Below are positions 60,493 to 64,000 of a stretch of DNA of 64,000 nt, piece after piece; the stretch's first letter is position 1; each line of letters begins with the position of its first letter. The translations under genes and the position numbers were made by a program. The notes under the pieces are model-generated. The model was not told where the DNA came from. It saw nothing but the letters and a program-made list of their open reading frames with translations, and did no database searches. The DNA comes from Lodderomyces elongisporus (lineage: Eukaryota > Ascomycota > Pichiomycetes > Serinales > Debaryomycetaceae): positions 26,001 to 90,000 of the forward strand of contig NC_083680.1 in NCBI RefSeq assembly GCF_030384665.1. Reading direction: 5' to 3'.

Positions 60493-61229
60493 AGTGTAAT
60501 TCTATTTATTCAATTGGACTCAGTCAGCCAATCAAGATCAAAAAAATAAAAAACTTATAGCTATTTCTTTCTTTTTTTTTAATCTATGTCGCAATTACCA
60601 TCAGTGTTGGTATCAGTTTAACAACTCCACAAAAGTGAGCAATTAATGAAAAATTTGGTTTAGTCTAGCCTGACTTTTGGTGACTTATAGCAAAGACAAT
60701 GTGTAATTAATAAGTTTCGTATTGTACAAGAGGAAGGTAAAAAGAAGTGATAAGAGTGTCAATCAAGCAACTAAGAATCTTGTGGTTAGATTTGATCAGT
60801 TGACGTGTTCCCTCTTTATCTCTTTTTGTCCCCCTTTTTTTTTCTTTTTTTTTTTTTTTTTTTTCTCTACTTTATTAGTACTGTTCTACTTTGTTTCTCA
60901 CATTCACACACACACACACACACACTCTCTCTCTCTCTCTCGCTCGCTCCTTATTTCTTTCTCCTCCCCCCCCCCCCCCCTTTATTGTGGCGATTGTAGG
61001 AGTCGAAAAGTCGCACCCGCAAATTCAAAAAAATCGCAGCCGCCGAAATTTCCAACTCGGCATCCACATAAAGTCAATAAAGTACCCTTGTTCAGCAAAA
61101 GGATCAATCAATCGTCGAAAGTTTCCAAATATCAAAAATTCGCATTAACACATCAACGCACCCACATTTCTACACAATAAGATATTAGCACATTAGATTA
61201 CGTCAGTACAATCAACATTAGCAAAGAAA
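60493..61229. promoter_or_regulatory. Divergent HRD3 - V-ATPase gene promoter with compound repeats
   Basis: No gene is credible here. A compound microsatellite occupies 60835-60980: a T20 run, (CA)10, (CT)8 and then C15, all pyrimidine-rich on the V-ATPase sense strand. Open frames crossing it are artefacts of the repeat. The remaining ~250 bp to the V-ATPase ATG are leader or promoter. Confidence 0.55.
60905..60980. repeat. (CA)n-(CT)n-C15 compound microsatellite
   Basis: (CA)n at 60905-60925 passes into (CT)n at 60925-60941, then CGCTCGCTCC and a C15 run at 60966-60980. It lies 250-325 nt upstream of the V-ATPase start. Confidence 0.9.
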
Positions 61230-64000
61230 ATGGCCCCAATTAGACTTTCAGACGCTGTTCTGCGAGAGCATGGGTCTCTGGAGGCTATGTTTCGATCCGC
61301 GCCCATGTCATTGGTCCAATTCTATGTGACAATTGAGCTTGCACGAGAAATGGTTGGTACTCTTGGTGCCCTTGGATGCGTCCAATTCCGTGATCTCAAC
61401 TCGAAACTTACTCCGTTTCAACGTACTTTTGTCAATGAATTGCGAAGTATAGATACAATGGTGGGACAATTGAGATACCTACATTCGATTATGGACAAAC
61501 AACATACATTGAGTGTCGATTACTATTCCAATTTGAAAGCCGATAGAAAGCCAATTCCAAGCTCCTCTCAAATGGATGAGATAAAGCACCACATTCAAGA
61601 GTTTCATGAGCGGATCAAGCACTTGGATGAATCTTTTAACAGATTGAATTTACAAAAATTGAAATTGTATGAAAACCGAAACGTTGTCAACACACTTTCC
61701 GAGTTTCATAAATCCTCGTTGGTTTCCGATGACTTGAATGCTACAGTTGAATATGCAGCTCGCCATCTGTTTGAAGGTGGTGGAGACGACAATGAGGCGT
61801 TATTGAGCCAAGAGCATCTTCGTGCTCAAAGCCTCGAACTTGGCCTCGAGACAGAATCATTTAGCGAGACTGCCAATTTCAATGCACTTGCTGGTTCCAT
61901 CGCTGCGGATAAGGTTCCTATTTTGAGAAACATTCTTTGGAGAACATTGAGAGGCAACTTGTATTTCCACGATGCTCCGATGGAAGGTGGCTATCCTGCC
62001 AGTGACAATTCTGCTGAGTTGGTCACTAAAAGTGTATTCATAATCTTTATTCATGGGGAAGCATTGAGATCTCGCGTTAGAAAAATAATCAGTTCACTTG
62101 ATGGACGCATTTTTGACAATGCCACAGGCAATTCAAGTGCTCGTAGAGCTACTTTGGACGAAATCAACTCAAAAATAGAAGACCTCAGTAGTGTTGTTAG
62201 TAGCACAAAAGACCAATTGGTGACTGAGTTGCGTGTGTTTCAGGAAGTTTATCCAGATTATAGTTACAATGTGGAAAGAGAAAGAATGATATTTGAGACA
62301 TTGAACAAGTTTGACGAAGATAGTACTCGTCGTTGCTTGGTTGGTGAAGGATGGATTCCTTCGAGTGAGTTTAAAAAGGTTAAGTCTTCTCTTGCGAGAT
62401 TGATTAGAAACAAGACTAAACCTAATCGTCGAAATTCAGTGGAGTCTTTACCTGATTCTGAAACAGCAAATGAAACTGATACTTCCATGTTTGTTATTGA
62501 AGATAGTGACCATGATATCAGTGGATTTGATTTTGTTGGAGGTAATGAAGAAGACGATAATGATGACGAGGAAGGAGGTTCGTTTGTTGCAGTTGTTAAA
62601 GAGTTAACTACTAATAGAACACCTCCAACATACCACAAAACCAACAAGTTTACTGCTGCTTATCAGCTGATTATCGATGCATATGGTATTGCCACTTATC
62701 AAGAAGTCAATCCTGGTCTTGCCACGATTATCACTTTTCCATTTATGTTTTCAATCATGTTTGGTGATTTGGGCCATGGTTTTATTGTGCTTTTGATGGC
62801 ATTGTATTTGATCAAAAATGAGGTTTCGTTTGGCGCCATGAGGAATAAGGACGAGATTTTTGCCATGGCGTTTAATGGAAGATATATTATTCTTTTGATG
62901 GGATTGTTTTCAATTTATATTGGGTTTATTTACAATGATGTGTTTTCAAAGTCAATGAGCCTTTTCTCATCAGGATGGGAATGGAAAATTCCTGAGAACT
63001 ACGATAAAGTCAAGGGAGGCACGTTAATTGCATCTAAAATACCTGGCAAAACGTATCCTTTTGGTCTTGACTGGGCATGGCATGGTACTGAGAACAATTT
63101 GCTTTTTACAAATTCATACAAGATGAAATTATCAGTGCTAATGGGGTACATCCACATGAACTATTCGTTAGCTTTCAGTCTTGTAAACTATATTTATTTC
63201 AAAAGAAGAGTTGATATTATTGGAAACTTTATACCTGGGTTTCTTTTCATGCAGAGTATCTTTGGCTACTTGTCATTGACCATTGTTTACAAGTGGTGTG
63301 TTGACTGGCTTGGCACTGAAAGACAGCCACCCGGATTGCTTAACATGTTGATCAATATGTTTTTGTCGCCGGGGACCATCGAGGAGCCATTATACGCGGG
63401 TCAAAAATTTATCCAGATTATTTTGGTGCTTATTGCTGCTGTTTGTGTTCCATGGTTGCTCATATACAAGCCATTGACATTAAAGCGAGAAAACGATAGA
63501 GCAATACAGCTTGGATATTCCGACATAAACTCACAGAGACATCATTCGATTATTCTTCATGAGGTAGACGAGGATGCAGCAGCAGTAGCAACGTTACAAT
63601 CGTCTGATGGCGACAACGACGATGATGAGCTCAACTTTGATTTAGAATCTGAGGACGATTTTAGATTTCCCAACGATATAGAGCCCATGGTTCACTCTGC
63701 AGCAGCACATGGCGATGGCGATGGCGATGATGGCGGCTTTAATTTTGGTGATATTGTTATTCACCAAGTGATCCACACAATTGAATTCTGTCTCAACTGT
63801 GTTAGTCATACTGCTTCCTATTTGCGGTTGTGGGCACTTTCTTTAGCCCACGCACAGTTATCCACAGTGTTGTGGTCAATGACTATTCAAAATGCATTTG
63901 GACGAACTGGAACTGTTGGTATCTTGGCGACATTCTTTTTATTTGCAATGTGGTTCCTGTTGACTGTTTGTATATTGGTATTCATGGAAGGTACGTCGGC
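61230..64000 (+). CDS. STV1: V-type ATPase V0 subunit a (Stv1/Vph1 family), 3' end beyond window
   Basis: The frame runs open from ATG 61230 to the window end, 923 complete codons. Subunit a forms the proton half-channels of the V-ATPase and decides its location (Vph1 vacuole, Stv1 Golgi/endosome). The N-terminal cytosolic domain (~1-470) has the family blocks FRSAPMSLVQFY and TPPTYHKTNKFTAAYQ. The membrane domain includes ITFPFMFSIMFGDLGHGF and SYLRLWALSLAHAQLS, where R866 aligns with the essential Vph1 Arg735. The sequences near GLATIITFPFMF, GHGFI, FGAM and LTVCILVFMEGTSA match Stv1 better than Vph1. An acidic insert (~781-841), rich in Asp and Ala, makes the protein longer than either yeast form. 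The Stv1 choice is an inference. Confidence 0.88.
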   Translation, partial: MAPIRLSDAVLREHGSLEAMFRSAPMSLVQFYVTIELAREMVGTLGALGCVQFRDLNSKLTPFQRTFVNELRSIDTMVGQLRYLHSIMDKQHTLSVDYYSNLKADRKPIPSSSQMDEIKHHIQEFHERIKHLDESFNRLNLQKLKLYENRNVVNTLSEFHKSSLVSDDLNATVEYAARHLFEGGGDDNEALLSQEHLRAQSLELGLETESFSETANFNALAGSIAADKVPILRNILWRTLRGNLYFHDAPMEGGYPASDNSAELVTKSVFIIFIHGEALRSRVRKIISSLDGRIFDNATGNSSARRATLDEINSKIEDLSSVVSSTKDQLVTELRVFQEVYPDYSYNVERERMIFETLNKFDEDSTRRCLVGEGWIPSSEFKKVKSSLARLIRNKTKPNRRNSVESLPDSETANETDTSMFVIEDSDHDISGFDFVGGNEEDDNDDEEGGSFVAVVKELTTNRTPPTYHKTNKFTAAYQLIIDAYGIATYQEVNPGLATIITFPFMFSIMFGDLGHGFIVLLMALYLIKNEVSFGAMRNKDEIFAMAFNGRYIILLMGLFSIYIGFIYNDVFSKSMSLFSSGWEWKIPENYDKVKGGTLIASKIPGKTYPFGLDWAWHGTENNLLFTNSYKMKLSVLMGYIHMNYSLAFSLVNYIYFKRRVDIIGNFIPGFLFMQSIFGYLSLTIVYKWCVDWLGTERQPPGLLNMLINMFLSPGTIEEPLYAGQKFIQIILVLIAAVCVPWLLIYKPLTLKRENDRAIQLGYSDINSQRHHSIILHEVDEDAAAVATLQSSDGDNDDDELNFDLESEDDFRFPNDIEPMVHSAAAHGDGDGDDGGFNFGDIVIHQVIHTIEFCLNCVSHTASYLRLWALSLAHAQLSTVLWSMTIQNAFGRTGTVGILATFFLFAMWFLLTVCILVFMEGTS

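Noticed and set aside
60722..61180. 152-codon frame upstream of the V-ATPase gene
   Set aside because: It crosses T, CA, CT and C runs and reads as low-complexity Phe, Thr-His, Ser-Leu and Pro. It is leader or promoter DNA.

Overview
The window is nuclear chromosomal DNA from a budding yeast. Every recognisable gene belongs to a standard Saccharomycotina family. Genes are almost intronless, intergenic DNA is AT-rich with many homopolymer and short-repeat tracts, and promoters and convergent 3' ends alternate on both strands. Several features suggest a CTG-clade (Candida/Lodderomyces type) yeast: the tandem Fet3-type oxidases, very long intergenic regions upstream of nutrient-uptake genes, heavy Asn/Gln/Ser repeat insertion, and a run of six CTG codons in DNA2 that makes better sense as serine. 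The species is an inference. No virus, plasmid, transposon, CRISPR array or rRNA gene was seen, and no tRNA gene was convincing.

Layout. 0.5-4.4 kb: NHX1 (endosomal Na+/H+ exchanger) faces NDC1 (pore membrane protein). 4.9-8.1 kb: PET123 (mitoribosome) and MUS81 (structure-specific nuclease) on the minus strand. 8.4-11 kb: SME1 (spliceosomal Sm protein), a doubtful small minus-strand gene, and RAD52. 11.6-14.1 kb: UBA3 (Rub1/NEDD8 E1) faces a Cld1/Ict1-type acyl hydrolase. 14.1-20 kb: 5.9 kb without a credible gene, holding a hexanucleotide array, CCAAT boxes and two palindromic sites. 20-26.6 kb: two tandem Fet3-type multicopper ferroxidases separated by 2.8 kb. 27.6-35.2 kb: APM3 (AP-3 mu), DPM2 (with a start-codon intron), an Sro7/Lgl protein and DIA4 (mitochondrial SerRS). 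35.7-43.1 kb: a Gap1-type amino-acid permease, a 3.2 kb gene-free stretch, and OCT1 (mitochondrial intermediate peptidase). 44-52 kb: a PDK1-type kinase, a TPR protein of unknown role, and NOP58. 53-64 kb: DNA2, HRD3 and the first ~923 codons of a V-ATPase a subunit (Stv1-like), cut by the window edge.

The genes form no single pathway. Loose themes are recombination and repair (MUS81, RAD52, DNA2), the endosome-vacuole system (NHX1, APM3, STV1), ER glycosylation and ERAD (DPM2, HRD3), mitochondrial gene expression and import (PET123, DIA4, OCT1) and surface nutrient uptake (two ferroxidases, one permease). Proteins were read with the standard code, so CTG is shown as Leu. If this is a CTG-clade yeast those positions are Ser. 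Where an open frame began at TTG or GTG, the first in-frame ATG was chosen.

I did not find a new multi-gene system. The observations most worth following are the patchy near-identity of the two ferroxidases, the large gene-free regions, a recurring poly-C tract on the sense strand upstream of several genes, the DPM2 intron placed directly after the ATG, and an out-of-frame uORF that overlaps the start of the PDK1-type kinase.
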